Source of the DNA: CAVYTF01 sp963771435
GTDB taxonomy: Bacteria > Bacteroidota > Bacteroidia > Chitinophagales > Chitinophagaceae
Assembly: GCA_963771435.1 (NCBI GenBank)
Contig: CAVYTF010000026.1
Span: forward strand, 1-64,000
DNA: 64,000 bases
Reading direction: 5' to 3'
Below are positions 1-8,927 of the stretch, piece after piece. Positions within the stretch are counted from its first letter, which is position 1. The number at the start of each line of letters is the position of its first letter. The position numbers and the translations under genes are program-made. The notes below the pieces were generated by a model that saw only the letters and a program-made list of their open reading frames with translations, did not search any database and had not been told where the DNA came from.

Positions 1-1171
1 TAATGGGCGGCGCACAGCCATTGGCCGTTACGATGAACAATGGCGTTTGCCTCGTTGCCGAAGTGGAAGAATGGCGCATTGATAAAAGGCTGGATACTAA
101 ATACCTTGACGAAAAATACCTGGATATTGACGAAGCCATTGACCGCGCCCTTGAAGCAAAAGCAAACAAGGAAAGAGTAAGCATTGGCGTACTGTGTAAT
201 GCAGTATTCCTTTTGCAAAGGTTGATTGACAGAAATATTCCTGTCGATATACTCACCGACCAAACATCAGCACATGATCCCTTGATTGGCTACATACCCC
301 ATACTTTAACCAATGAGCAGGCAAATGTGCTGCGCGAAGCAAACCCCAAGCAATATATTGAGTTAAGCTATGAAAGTATGTATCTGCATGTACAACTTAT
401 GCTGCAGCTAATGGATAAAGGGGCGGTTACTTTTGATTACGGAAACAATATCAGAGCAAGAGCGCAGGAATATGAGCAAAGCACCGGCGGCACGCGGCAT
501 ACGGCTCATGGCTGCTTTGATTTCCCGGGTTTCGTACCTGCCTATATTCGCCCCTTGTTCTGCGAAGGCAAGGGCCCTTTCCGCTGGGCGGCATTAAGCG
601 GCGATGCCAATGATATTGCTGTAACTGATGAAGTAATAAAGAACTTATTTCCTGAAAATGAAAGCCTCCTGCGCTGGTTAAAGCTTGCCAAAGAGCGCAT
701 CGCTTTCCAGGGGTTGCCAGCTCGTATTTGTTGGCTTGGCCAGGGAGAAAGAGAAAAGGCGGGGTTAGCTTTTAATGAATTGGTTAGAGCTGGAAAAGTA
801 AAAGCTCCTATCGTTATTGGCCGCGACCATCTTGACACAGGCAGTGTTGCCTCCCCTAACCGCGAAACAGAGGCAATGCTTGATGGCAGCGATGCCGTTG
901 CAGACTGGCCGGTGCTTAATGCTCTAATCAATACAGCGGGTGGTGCAACTTCGGGTAAGCTTTCATCATGGTGGCGGTGTTGGTATGGGATACAGTATTC
1001 ATGCGGGGATGGTAATTGTTGCCGATGGCACTAAAGCAGCGGCAACAAGGCTTGCACGTGTATTGCGTAATGACCGGATTAGGTGTAATAAGGCACGCTG
1101 ATGCAGGATATGATATTGCAAAAGATACCGCGAGAAAGTTTGGCTTGGATTTGAAAGAGAGGCTGCGATAA
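1..1171 (+). pseudogene. hutU: urocanate hydratase, 5'-truncated by the window edge and broken by two frameshifts
   Basis: Urocanase catalyses the second step of histidine degradation (urocanate to imidazolone propionate, NAD+ as electrophile). The readable frame opens inside the conserved GMGGAQPLA segment, so the N-terminal third lies outside the window. Further family landmarks are DQTSAHDPLIGY, YGNNIRARAQE, CFDFPGFVPAYIRPLFCEGKGP, LPARICWLGQGERE and IGRDHLDTGSVASPNRETE. Near 950 the frame shifts: the expected NTASGATWVSFHHGGG is restored by removing one C from the tcggg at about 951. A second shift near 1075 interrupts RVLRND-(P)-GLGVIRHADAGYD and fits loss of two C. After correction the protein ends at the TAA at 1169-1171. 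No other hut gene is in the window. Identity is certain from motifs. Whether the breaks are biological or assembly errors is not decidable here. Confidence 0.9.
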
Positions 1172-1202
1172 TGAACAAATATTGCCATTTCTATCTTAGC
1201 CT

Positions 1203-2402
1203 ATGCTCAAAAACATTTCTTCCTTTATAAAAAATAGGCAGGCACTTGCCGTTGGCTTCCTGTTTGCAGTGTCGAGCCTCTTATTTGGTACCTGGGTGGC
1301 AAGTATACCGGGCATCAAATACAGATTGGGTTTTACAGATGGCAGCCTCGGTTTATCCTTATTGCTTTCGCCGCTTGGTGCTGTTACAGGCATGTTACTT
1401 TCAGGAAGAATATTCAGTAAAATAGAGGTTGGTAAGTGGATGTTTAGCGGTTATATCGGATTATGTGTTATTATGGCTTTGCAGATCAATTCAATTAACC
1501 GCTTGATGTTCTGGGTTTGCTTGTATTCCTTCGGGATGCTTAGTTTTTTGAATAGCGTATCCGCGAACGCGACAGTGAATATTATGGAGAAAAAATACAA
1601 CCGGCTTATGATGAGCACCTGTCATGGTATGTATAGCCTGGGTGGCGCAGTGAGCGCGGGGCTTGCAGTACTGATGTTTTCAATACATGTACCATCGGGA
1701 TGGCAGATCATTATTGTTGCAGCCATTATCATCGTAGTTATTTCTTTTAGTAAAGACAATTTGCTTACCAATCACAACATTATTCATTCAAGATCAGGTA
1801 TTAAACTGCCTTCCTTAACCATTTTAGGCATATCTTTTATATGCATGGTCAGCTTTATGGCGGAGGGCTGTGTGGCAGACTGGAGCGCTATCTATTTCAA
1901 AGAAATATTGCACTCTCCGAAAGCGTTGGTAAGCCTTGGCTATGCAGGGTTTGCAGTAGCTATGACTTTCGGGAGGTTGAATGGCGATACACTCATTGGA
2001 AAAGTGGGTAGCAAAAAGATAGTCATTGCAGGATGCCTGCTTGCTGCGTTGGGGTTTCTTACTGTTGTGCTTGCGCCTGTTGTTCCTGTTGCAATTGCAG
2101 GATATATGATGATAGGGTCTGGGTGCTGCTGCATTGTACCCGTTTTGTTCAGGGCGTCTGCAAATATTCCAGGGGTGGGCACTCTAGAGGGTTATGCAAT
2201 GGTTACTACCGGTGGCCTTATAGGTTTCTTAACCGGGCCTTCTGTAATTGGTTTTATTTCTGAAAAAACAAATCTATCCAAAGCGTTGTCGCTGTTGATC
2301 TTGATGGAATTATTGGCTGCCTTTGTTGCAGGGAGGAATAAATTTTTGGCAGGTAAAGAAGAAGGCGGTAAAGAAATTGCTTATGATGAGCAGGTATATT
2401 GA
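1203..2402 (+). CDS. MFS transporter, YbjJ-like
   Basis: A 399-residue polytopic membrane protein of normal length for a 12-helix major facilitator. It starts 31 bases after the hutU stop. Recognisable features are GTWVASIPGIKYRLG in the first loop, the CHGMYSLGGA helix near residue 145, the AEGCVADWSAIYF segment near 220 and the GYAMVTTGGLIGFLTGPSVIGFISE stretch near 330. These match the layout of the E. coli YbjJ subgroup, whose substrate is not firmly known. The ATG at 1203 is the only sensible start, and a Lys-rich cytoplasmic tail follows the last helix. Proximity to hutU could suggest a linked uptake role, but that is only positional. Confidence 0.8.
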   Translation: MLKNISSFIKNRQALAVGFLFAVSSLLFGTWVASIPGIKYRLGFTDGSLGLSLLLSPLGAVTGMLLSGRIFSKIEVGKWMFSGYIGLCVIMALQINSINRLMFWVCLYSFGMLSFLNSVSANATVNIMEKKYNRLMMSTCHGMYSLGGAVSAGLAVLMFSIHVPSGWQIIIVAAIIIVVISFSKDNLLTNHNIIHSRSGIKLPSLTILGISFICMVSFMAEGCVADWSAIYFKEILHSPKALVSLGYAGFAVAMTFGRLNGDTLIGKVGSKKIVIAGCLLAALGFLTVVLAPVVPVAIAGYMMIGSGCCCIVPVLFRASANIPGVGTLEGYAMVTTGGLIGFLTGPSVIGFISEKTNLSKALSLLILMELLAAFVAGRNKFLAGKEEGGKEIAYDEQVY

Positions 2403-2427
2403 CACTTATTTTAAGTGGGAGTGCAGG

Positions 2428-2455
2428 GAAGGTGGCAGGAAGGACGCAGGGATGC
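2428..2455 (+). repeat. 28-bp dispersed repeat, copy 1
   Basis: These 28 bases, starting gaaggtggcagg and ending cagggatgc, recur perfectly but inverted at 17458-17485. They lie in the 3' spacer of the MFS gene within a purine-rich run (2416-2475). Identity stops sharply at both ends, so this is a copied element rather than general low complexity. Confidence 0.75.
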
Positions 2456-2544
2456 GGCAGGGAGGAGGAAGGGCTGTATAAGGCGATGGCAAAAACTTGT
2501 TGTCTTTGTATCATTACAATATTTTTTTATGAGTTGTTGTAAAG

Positions 2545-2577
2545 AAAAAATTTAAATGAAAGTTTAAATTTTTTTTT
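2545..2577 (+). terminator. A/T-only hairpin followed by T run
   Basis: A perfect 12-bp inverted repeat (aaaaaatttaaa at 2545-2556, loop tgaaag, tttaaatttttt at 2563-2574) runs into T to 2577. It lacks GC pairs, so it is a weak intrinsic terminator candidate between the MFS gene and the next gene. The rest of 2403-2650 shows no gene; a possible -7 box (ttatattg) lies near 2600. Confidence 0.4.
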
Positions 2578-2650
2578 GGTGGTTTGCTAACACTTGTTAT
2601 ATTGCGCCCGGTATCTTTTTAACAACATAAAAACATAAAAAAACAAAAAC

Positions 2651-3649
2651 ATGAAACAAAACATGAAAACGGTATCTAAAATTTTGGGAGTCATTTCAGC
2701 TTCGGCAATGATCCTGACCGGTTGTTCTAAATCTGGTGTTAACAACCAAAGCAGCCAAGCAACAACTCCTGTAGTTGCTCCATTGCACGTTTATGGCTTA
2801 CAAGCCCCAGACCCTGCACGTTATTCTCAAGTGCCCGTGTATGTAGGCAATGAGATCTATGAAATTATCAGTAATCCTGTAGCAGGCGCATCAGGCCCAG
2901 AACCAGCTACTTACACTTTGCCTACACCTGCTGTAAGAAACCAGGAACAAATTGGTTCATGCACAGGTTTTTGCGGTTCTGAAGCAAATGAAATAATTCA
3001 CTATTTTGCACAAAGTGACAAATTCACTACTTTAAGCCCACTGTATCTTTATTACATTGAACGTGTAAAAATTCAGAAACAAAAAATTACTGTGGATGAA
3101 GGCGCTCAAATGGTGGACATACCTGAAGCATTACAAGGTTACGGCCAGTGTATAGAAGCTGACTACGCTTACCCTAACAATAATATTGATTCAACTGCAA
3201 CTTCAAGCAGCACAGCATATAAAACAGCACCTAACGCAGCTGCTATCAGCAATGCTTTGGGCTGGGAAATTGGCGCAGGTGGTTCAAAATACGGTTTGAT
3301 CGCACAGGGAGACACTGCTACTGTTAAGAGCTTGCTCAGGAATAACATCCCTGTATGTATGGGTTTTAATGTGTATGACAATTCCGGCTATACATTATTT
3401 GAAGGTTTAAATACTACAAGTTATACTTATAATCCTTTGCAAGCAAACGGCAAACTCGTAAAAGGAGCTTCTTTGTTAGGAGGCCATGCAAATATCATTG
3501 CTGGATATAATAATACTTTAGGTGTATTCTACATGGAAAATTCATGGGGATCAAGCTGGGGCGATCATGGATATTGGTATTTGCCATATTCGGTTTTCCA
3601 AAGCAGTACAATTGTTGGTGCAGGCCAATGCTACTGGATGAGCCTTTAA
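2651..3649 (+). CDS. papain-family (C1) cysteine peptidase lipoprotein
   Basis: This 332-residue protein has a lipoprotein signal peptide ending in ILTGC (Cys25), so it should be anchored to an envelope membrane. The peptidase C1 core is complete: oxyanion-hole Gln98 and nucleophile Cys104 (in QEQIGSCTGF, with the papain spacing of six), His279 in GGHANIIAGY, and Asn297 in MENSWGSSWGDHGYW. There is no obvious inhibitory pro-domain between the lipid anchor and the catalytic domain. It is a single gene with its own strong terminator. The start is ATG 2651; an in-frame Met five codons later (2663) would also leave a usable signal peptide. The substrate is unknown. A decayed copy of its last ~110 bases lies just downstream (3742-3851). 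Confidence 0.9.
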   Translation: MKQNMKTVSKILGVISASAMILTGCSKSGVNNQSSQATTPVVAPLHVYGLQAPDPARYSQVPVYVGNEIYEIISNPVAGASGPEPATYTLPTPAVRNQEQIGSCTGFCGSEANEIIHYFAQSDKFTTLSPLYLYYIERVKIQKQKITVDEGAQMVDIPEALQGYGQCIEADYAYPNNNIDSTATSSSTAYKTAPNAAAISNALGWEIGAGGSKYGLIAQGDTATVKSLLRNNIPVCMGFNVYDNSGYTLFEGLNTTSYTYNPLQANGKLVKGASLLGGHANIIAGYNNTLGVFYMENSWGSSWGDHGYWYLPYSVFQSSTIVGAGQCYWMSL

Positions 3650-3688
3650 TTAAAGCTTAGCATTTAGTTTTTAAAACATTTTATATTC

Positions 3689-3730
3689 CTCCGGTACTTT
3701 TTCATCAGGAAAAAGTACCGGAGTTTTTTT
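3689..3730 (+). terminator. strong intrinsic terminator
   Basis: A perfect 15-bp stem (ctccggtactttttc at 3689-3703, loop atcag, complement at 3709-3723) is followed by seven T. It ends the C1 peptidase transcript. Confidence 0.9.
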
Positions 3731-3741
3731 GCATATTATAT

Positions 3742-3851
3742 TATTGCAGGTTATGATAATACTTTAGGTGCATTCTGCATGGAGAACTCGTGAGGGTCAA
3801 ACCGGGTGATCGTGGGATATTGGCATTTTCCTTATTACTTTTTTTAGAGTA
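3742..3851 (+). pseudogene. decayed duplicate of the C1 peptidase 3' end
   Basis: Immediately behind the terminator, the + strand reads IIAGYDNTLGAFCMENS-stop and, after compensating one-base deletion and insertion, GYWHFPYYFF. This mirrors IIAGYNNTLGVFYMENSWGSSWGDHGYWYLPYSVF at the end of the intact gene (about 3490-3600). The Trp codon is now TGA. The fragment covers the active-site Asn region only and has no start. It is a remnant of a partial tandem duplication. The remainder of 3852-4060 shows nothing recognisable. Confidence 0.75.
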
Positions 3852-4065
3852 AATTGATAGTTCCGCCAAGCAATTGTTAGTGAGCGTTTTATTTAATAAG
3901 CAATATTTTAGCTTTTATTTAACATTTGTTTCAACTCCAGTCTTTTATTAAGAACTGTTTTTTTGTATGATAATGAGATAGTTAGGCATTTTTAAGTGTA
4001 AAGGTTCGGCAAAATGCTTAGATACAATAATATAGAAATGTTAATATATGGCATAATATTTTAAA

Positions 4066-4073
4066 TACTTTTG
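4066..4073 (+). promoter_or_regulatory. candidate Bacteroidota -7 box (TACTTTTG)
   Basis: The octamer fits the TAnnTTTG consensus and lies 33 bases before the ATG at 4106. No clear TTG -33 element is visible. Confidence 0.4.
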
Positions 4074-4105
4074 CCAAATAATGAAAAACCTGTATAAATG
4101 CTTCT

Positions 4106-5347
4106 ATGAAACGATCTGTTACATTTACTATCTTACTTTTTTTTATTTGCCAACAGGGGTATTCCCAACAGGAAATCTTTGTAAATGATGATGGGGGCGG
4201 CTTATATTCTTTAGATCCCACCAATTGCAGTTCCAACCGCATTGGTTTTACTAGCGTGATATTTACTGATATTGCTTTTACTTCTGACGGCAGGCTTTGG
4301 GGAACTAATAGTTTATCTTTATATGAAATAAACCCTACAAATGCAGCAACAACTTATGTTGGCCAAAGTGAAGGAACGGAAAGCGTTTCTTTGGTTGGCT
4401 TAAATGATAGTACTTTATTGAGTGAGGTCAATGATTCACTTTATGGAATAAACGTGAGCAATGGCCAAAGCTATAACATTGGTAATATTGGATATGATGC
4501 ATGTGGCGATCTAAGCTGGTATAATGGGGCTCTTTATATGTCAGGATATAACCAACTGATCAAAATTGTACTTAACAGGACCAATACTGCAATACTTAGC
4601 TCAACACCTGTAAACAGCATGAATTATCCCATACCTTGTTTTTTAGGACTTGCCAGGGAATATTTTACCAAATCGGACAACCTTATTGGGTTTGCTTATC
4701 TCAGTGCATATTCAGTTTCTACTTCAGACGGAACATATCAACTTCTTTGTTCCCCTATAGTTCATAGCCCATTTGGCATTACAGGGGCTGCTTCAATATT
4801 TTTAAATGTTTTTCCGGTTAACCTATTGGAGTTTTCTTATACACTAGATAATAAAACAGTAAAACTGCAATGGGAAACGGCCTCGGAAATAAACGGTAAT
4901 TATTTTTTAATTCAAAAAAGCGCTGACGGAGTAAAGTTTAGTACAATCGGCAAGGAGATATCAGCCGATGTTAGCAACAGCGAAAAACAATACGTTTTTC
5001 AGGATAATGACCCAGTGAATGTAAATTATTATCGCTTAGCGGAAGTTGACCTTAGTGGGAAGAGTTCTTATTCTAATACCCTTTTAGTAAAACTACCGCA
5101 GTCAAGCGCATTGAATATTATTCAAAACCCAGTACAAAATATGTTGCAGGTGCAGGTGAATAGCGGTGAGCCCAAAACAAACTATTTGGTAGTGTACGAT
5201 TGTTCAGGCAGAAGATTAAAAACAGCCAATGTGTCAAATGGCCTGCAAACTATAGATATATCCACCCTTCCTTCAGGAACTTATATACTTCAATTAATTA
5301 CTTCTGACGGGCAAATATGCAATGAGCGATTTGTGAAGAGTAATTGA
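4106..5347 (+). CDS. secreted protein with T9SS type A sorting domain
   Basis: This 413-residue protein has a classic signal peptide (MKRSVTFTILLFFICQQGYSQ). Residues ~25-230 contain repeated LYSLDP/LYEINP/LYGINV segments typical of a small beta-propeller that reads as WD/NHL-like but lacks catalytic motifs. Residues ~240-330 (PVNLLEFSYTL...VKLQWETASEINGNYF...YYRLAEVDLSGKSSYSN) form the immunoglobulin-like module that commonly precedes sorting domains. Residues ~335-413 are the type A C-terminal domain (NPVQN, YDCSGRRLK, LPSGTYILQL, ERFVKS). The protein is therefore expected to be exported by SecYEG and then the type IX system and attached or released at the surface. Its function is unknown. 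Confidence 0.85.
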   Translation: MKRSVTFTILLFFICQQGYSQQEIFVNDDGGGLYSLDPTNCSSNRIGFTSVIFTDIAFTSDGRLWGTNSLSLYEINPTNAATTYVGQSEGTESVSLVGLNDSTLLSEVNDSLYGINVSNGQSYNIGNIGYDACGDLSWYNGALYMSGYNQLIKIVLNRTNTAILSSTPVNSMNYPIPCFLGLAREYFTKSDNLIGFAYLSAYSVSTSDGTYQLLCSPIVHSPFGITGAASIFLNVFPVNLLEFSYTLDNKTVKLQWETASEINGNYFLIQKSADGVKFSTIGKEISADVSNSEKQYVFQDNDPVNVNYYRLAEVDLSGKSSYSNTLLVKLPQSSALNIIQNPVQNMLQVQVNSGEPKTNYLVVYDCSGRRLKTANVSNGLQTIDISTLPSGTYILQLITSDGQICNERFVKSN

Positions 5348-5373
5348 TCGAATTAAGCTGTAAAACCAAGTTA

Positions 5374-6654
5374 TCAGATCTCCTGCAAAACAGGCTCTTT
5401 TTCTATAACTGCATTTGCATTGGATGTTTTCTTTTTTATCAGCACATTGACCCGGTATAACAAGAAAATACTTAGGAAAGAAATGGCTACGATAACATAG
5501 CCCAATGTATTATAATGTTCCAATGGGCTGAACTTTGATCTTTTTATCACTATAATGCCCGCAAATGCCGCTGCAACACCGCCTGCAATCTGTTGCAAAG
5601 ATGAATTGATGCTCATAAATGCCCCACGATCAGGCATATCAGGTAAAGCAGTGGTTAATGCCGATGAAGGGATCATGCGGCTCATGATGCCGGACATCAT
5701 TAAAACGTTTAAAATGAGTACTTCCCAAAGAGGTGTGACGGAAAGATCGGTATAAATAATTACCATTATCATCGTCCATACGGATGCAATTGCAAAGATC
5801 GTAAACTTGCTGACCTTATCGCTCCAGCGGCCAATGAGCGGCATAACAACCAATGAACAAACGCCCGAAACCATATAGATGATGGGTAATTGCTGGTTGG
5901 TAATGTGCAGATTGTTGATCGCAAAGGCGCTGCCGAAAGGCATCAGCATAAACCCCCCTATAGATAAAAATGCAGTGGCCAGGAAACCAATACGGTAATT
6001 GCGTTTAGAAATAGTATGAAAGAGATGCATGAGGGCAGACTTATCCCGTTGTACTGCGAGGTGTTTAGTAATGGGTTGCAGTCGAAAGATAATAAGAACT
6101 GCGATGAGGATGGCCATGCCGCCAACCATTAGAAATGGAGCGTTCCAGCCCAGCCAATTAGCGAGGTATAAACCAATGGGGAGTCCGAGCACCTGGCTGG
6201 CGCCAAAGCCCATTTGTACGAAGCCCATTACACGGCCACGCTCCTGCAAAGGGAAAATATCGGTGATAATGGCCATGGAAATGGAACCGATAACCCCGCC
6301 GAAGAGCCCCGTGACAATGCGTGCGGCCAACAACAGCGGATAAGAATTGGCAAAACCGCAGCAAATGGTGCCGACAATAAAACCAATATAGAAGAATAGT
6401 AATAGTTTTTTTCTATCGAACCGATCGGCAAAACCAGCAGTGAGCAAACCTGCAATGCCTGCACTGAAGGCATAACCCGATACTGCTGCTCCAAACTGAG
6501 AAGGGACAAGGTTCATGGATTTCATGAGCATATCGCCGAGCGGGGACATTATCATAAAGTCGAGTATTACCGTAAACTGCGTGATCGCCAAAATGAAAAT
6601 GACAATTTTTTGATAGCTCGTGAATTTTGGTAAGGCTGCTTTTTGTTGCTTCAT
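5374..6654 (-). CDS. MFS transporter, DHA1/AraJ-like
   Basis: A 426-residue major facilitator with 12 predicted helices, convergent with the preceding gene (26-bp gap). The motif A loop reads GFADRFDRKKLLLFFYIG near residue 75, and the motif C-like segment GFGASQVLGLPIGLYLA lies near 150, as in drug/H+ antiporters and sugar-efflux proteins. A second-half motif A equivalent is GRWSDKVSKF. The N-terminal FTVILDFMIMSPLGDML resembles the D1 motif seen in DHA1 members. It may export a sugar or toxic compound; the substrate cannot be told. The ATG at 6654 follows a candidate -7 box. Confidence 0.82.
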   Translation of the reverse strand: MKQQKAALPKFTSYQKIVIFILAITQFTVILDFMIMSPLGDMLMKSMNLVPSQFGAAVSGYAFSAGIAGLLTAGFADRFDRKKLLLFFYIGFIVGTICCGFANSYPLLLAARIVTGLFGGVIGSISMAIITDIFPLQERGRVMGFVQMGFGASQVLGLPIGLYLANWLGWNAPFLMVGGMAILIAVLIIFRLQPITKHLAVQRDKSALMHLFHTISKRNYRIGFLATAFLSIGGFMLMPFGSAFAINNLHITNQQLPIIYMVSGVCSLVVMPLIGRWSDKVSKFTIFAIASVWTMIMVIIYTDLSVTPLWEVLILNVLMMSGIMSRMIPSSALTTALPDMPDRGAFMSINSSLQQIAGGVAAAFAGIIVIKRSKFSPLEHYNTLGYVIVAISFLSIFLLYRVNVLIKKKTSNANAVIEKEPVLQEI

Positions 6655-6673
6655 GCTTCCTGTTTAATTATTT

Positions 6674-6681
6674 CAAAAATA
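6674..6681 (-). promoter_or_regulatory. candidate -7 box (TATTTTTG on the minus strand)
   Basis: The octamer fits TAnnTTTG and is 20 bases upstream of the MFS start at 6654. No clear -33 partner is seen. Confidence 0.35.
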
Positions 6682-6860
6682 GTTAAGCGGTTGATAGTAA
6701 AAATTGTATTCTGTGAAATTGTTTATATTTTCTGTAAGACGAATAAATAAGCCAAAGATCTTATTTTGTTGAAAAGAAAAATGTATTTAATGTGGGCTAG
6801 GGATAAGAAAATGAAAGATACTATAGTTGAACTTTGCCATGGCATACGGGTGCGTGTTTA

Positions 6861-6885
6861 TTCTATAGTTGAAAAAACTATAGAA
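6861..6885. promoter_or_regulatory. 10-bp palindrome upstream of lnb
   Basis: ttctatagtt (6861-6870), loop gaaaa, aactatagaa (6876-6885). The half-site ctatagttgaa is repeated directly at 6821-6831. No T run follows. It lies between the divergent MFS and lnb genes, so an operator is possible. Otherwise 6655-6918 holds only a TAACTTTC -7-like box at 6895-6902. Confidence 0.35.
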
Positions 6886-6918
6886 CTATCTGCTTAACTT
6901 TCGCACTTAATTTTGACC

Positions 6919-8073
6919 ATGCTTAAAATATGCCGCCTCTTTTTACTTTTTACTTTTTACTTTTTGCCTTATAAGATCTTTGCTCAACAAAACACAGAGC
7001 ATTTGCGCATAAGCGTTTTAACATGCGCTCCCGGGGATGAGTTGTATTCAAGTTTCGGGCATAGTGCCATACGCATTATTGATAGTACACAGCATACCGA
7101 TATTGTTTATAACTGGGGCACTTTTGACATCAGCGTACCAAACTTTTATATGAAGTTTGCACGGGGCAAGCTGCTTTATTTTTTATCAACTGCCTATTTC
7201 AACGATTTTATTGTAGAGTACCAGGAGGGGCGACGGAATGTATATGAACAGGTATTGAACCTTAACGGTGGCGAGAAAGCTGCTATTTATAATGCCATTC
7301 AGCTAAACCTTTTGGACAGCAACCGTTTTTATCATTATGATTTTTTATACGACAACTGCACCACGCGCATTCGTGATATTCTTTCAAAATATACTTCTGA
7401 GTTTAATGTGCACGGAACTATTGTGCCTCCACACACAACTTACCGGGATCTTCTGTATGAATACCTGGACAGGGGCGGCGAGCCATGGAATAAGTTAGGG
7501 ATCGATATACTGCTTGGCAGCGAAGCAGATGCACCACTTGATAAGAAAAGCGCTATGTTCCTGCCTGAGTATTTAATGAAGGGGGTCGACAGCGCAAGCG
7601 TCAATGGGAAGGCGATCGTCTTACAAAGAGATAAAGCGAATGAAGGAGATGCTACAGCAGATACATCAAATAACCATGAACCGATTTTTTTGTTCAGTAT
7701 TCTTGCTACAGCGCTGATCTTGCTTTCTTTTGTTAAGGCGAGATGGGCAACGCAAACAGTAAGGATCTTTGATTCGCTTTTACTATACATAACAGGAGTG
7801 CTTGGTTTTTTAATATTGTTTTTATGGTTTTTTTCAGATTACACAGCTTATCACGATAATTATAATCTTCTGTGGGCGTTGCCAACCAACTTTGTGGCTG
7901 CATTTTTTATATGGAAAAGGCCGCAATGGATAAGAAAATACTTTTGGGGTGCCTCGCTCCTTTATATTTTGCTGCTTTTGTTTTGGGCAGCGCTTCCGCA
8001 GCAATTTAATATATCGTTAATACCTGTTTTTCTACTTTTGTCCTATCGCTGCTATCGTCTTTCGGCGAATTAA
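6919..8073 (+). CDS. lnb: DUF4105/Lnb-type lipoprotein N-acyltransferase candidate
   Basis: A 384-residue membrane protein with an N-terminal signal/anchor (to FAQQ), a periplasmic DUF4105 domain (residues ~27-200) and five hydrophobic helices in the C-terminal 140 residues. The family hallmark residues are present: His48 in SSFGHSAIRI and Cys147 in YDNCTTRIRDIL, plus VYNWGTFD. DUF4105 proteins include Lnb, the Bacteroides enzyme that N-acylates lipoproteins by a Cys/His mechanism unrelated to Lnt; the family also has paralogues, so the role here is inferred. ATG 6919 is preferred over the in-frame TTG at 6913. The gene stops 2 bases before the hydrolase gene and forms an operon with it and the following T9SS protein. 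Confidence 0.72.
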   Translation: MLKICRLFLLFTFYFLPYKIFAQQNTEHLRISVLTCAPGDELYSSFGHSAIRIIDSTQHTDIVYNWGTFDISVPNFYMKFARGKLLYFLSTAYFNDFIVEYQEGRRNVYEQVLNLNGGEKAAIYNAIQLNLLDSNRFYHYDFLYDNCTTRIRDILSKYTSEFNVHGTIVPPHTTYRDLLYEYLDRGGEPWNKLGIDILLGSEADAPLDKKSAMFLPEYLMKGVDSASVNGKAIVLQRDKANEGDATADTSNNHEPIFLFSILATALILLSFVKARWATQTVRIFDSLLLYITGVLGFLILFLWFFSDYTAYHDNYNLLWALPTNFVAAFFIWKRPQWIRKYFWGASLLYILLLLFWAALPQQFNISLIPVFLLLSYRCYRLSAN

Positions 8074-8075
8074 GA

Positions 8076-8927
8076 ATGGAAAAGTCTTTCCAATACGATC
8101 GTTCAAGCATTTTCTATAGAAAATATGGCAGCATGCTGCCTGTTGTTGTGTTGCTTCATGGTTTTGCATTTGATGGGAATATATGGAAAGAGCAGGTTGA
8201 TGTTCTCCAAAAATATTTCACTTTACTTATTCCTGATCTTCCGGGAAGCGGGCGATCTACAGTTGACAGTTGGCAGTTGACGGATGACAGTAAAGCCTAT
8301 TCGACGGAAAACCATACGCCATCAACTATAGAATATTATGCAGATCGTATCTATGCTTTATTGCAAAAAGAAAATGTTCAGGAGTGCATTATGCTGGGAC
8401 ACAGCATGGGCGGGTATATTACTTTAGCATTTGAAGAAAAATACCCACAAATGCTCAAAGGCTTTGGATTGGTACATTCTACTGCATTTGCTGATAGTCC
8501 GGAAAAAAAAGAGATGCGTAAAAAGGGGATCGAATCAATAGGGGAGTATGGCGCCTACCCTTTCATCCGGTCAACAACGCCTAATTTGTTTTCCTTTTCT
8601 TATAAAAGGGATCATCCCGATAAGATAGAAGCATTAATAGAAGAGGGGAAACATTATTCAAAAGAAGCGCTGCAGCAATATTATACAGCTATGATGAACA
8701 GGCCTGACAGAACAAACGTTTTGCGCGGAGCAAAAAAGCCCGTATTGTTTATTGCAGGTGCTGAAGATGCTGCTGTTCCGTTGAACGATATATTGCAGCA
8801 AATGCATTTGACGACAACATCGTACATTTACATCCTCGAAAATATCGGTCATATCGGTATGTGGGAAGATGCTGCACAAGTAAATAAAGCGATATTAAAT
8901 TTTGTAAGGGATACAAGTGCATCATGA
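8076..8927 (+). CDS. alpha/beta hydrolase
   Basis: A 283-residue soluble hydrolase with the complete triad: Ser110 in the nucleophile elbow GHSMGG, Asp231 in GAEDAAVP and His259 in NIGHIGMWED. The oxyanion segment is LLHGFAFDGNIW. It lacks a signal peptide. Residues ~61-84 (STVDSWQLTDDSK...) look like an insertion between DLPGSGRS and the helix that starts IEYYADRIYALL. The DNA there (8259-8290) consists of agttgacag/agttgacgg/gatgacag motifs like those in the non-coding spacer at 13500. The gene overlaps the next by 4 bases (ATGA). Esterase, lipase and other family activities are equally possible. Confidence 0.85.
   Translation: MEKSFQYDRSSIFYRKYGSMLPVVVLLHGFAFDGNIWKEQVDVLQKYFTLLIPDLPGSGRSTVDSWQLTDDSKAYSTENHTPSTIEYYADRIYALLQKENVQECIMLGHSMGGYITLAFEEKYPQMLKGFGLVHSTAFADSPEKKEMRKKGIESIGEYGAYPFIRSTTPNLFSFSYKRDHPDKIEALIEEGKHYSKEALQQYYTAMMNRPDRTNVLRGAKKPVLFIAGAEDAAVPLNDILQQMHLTTTSYIYILENIGHIGMWEDAAQVNKAILNFVRDTSAS
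8259..8290 (+). repeat. agttgacag-type short repeat inside a coding region
   Basis: Motifs agttgacag, agttgacgg and gatgacag follow each other here, and agttgacag, gatgacag occur in the opposite orientation at about 13500-13531 in a spacer. The coding copy keeps the hydrolase frame open. Confidence 0.4.
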
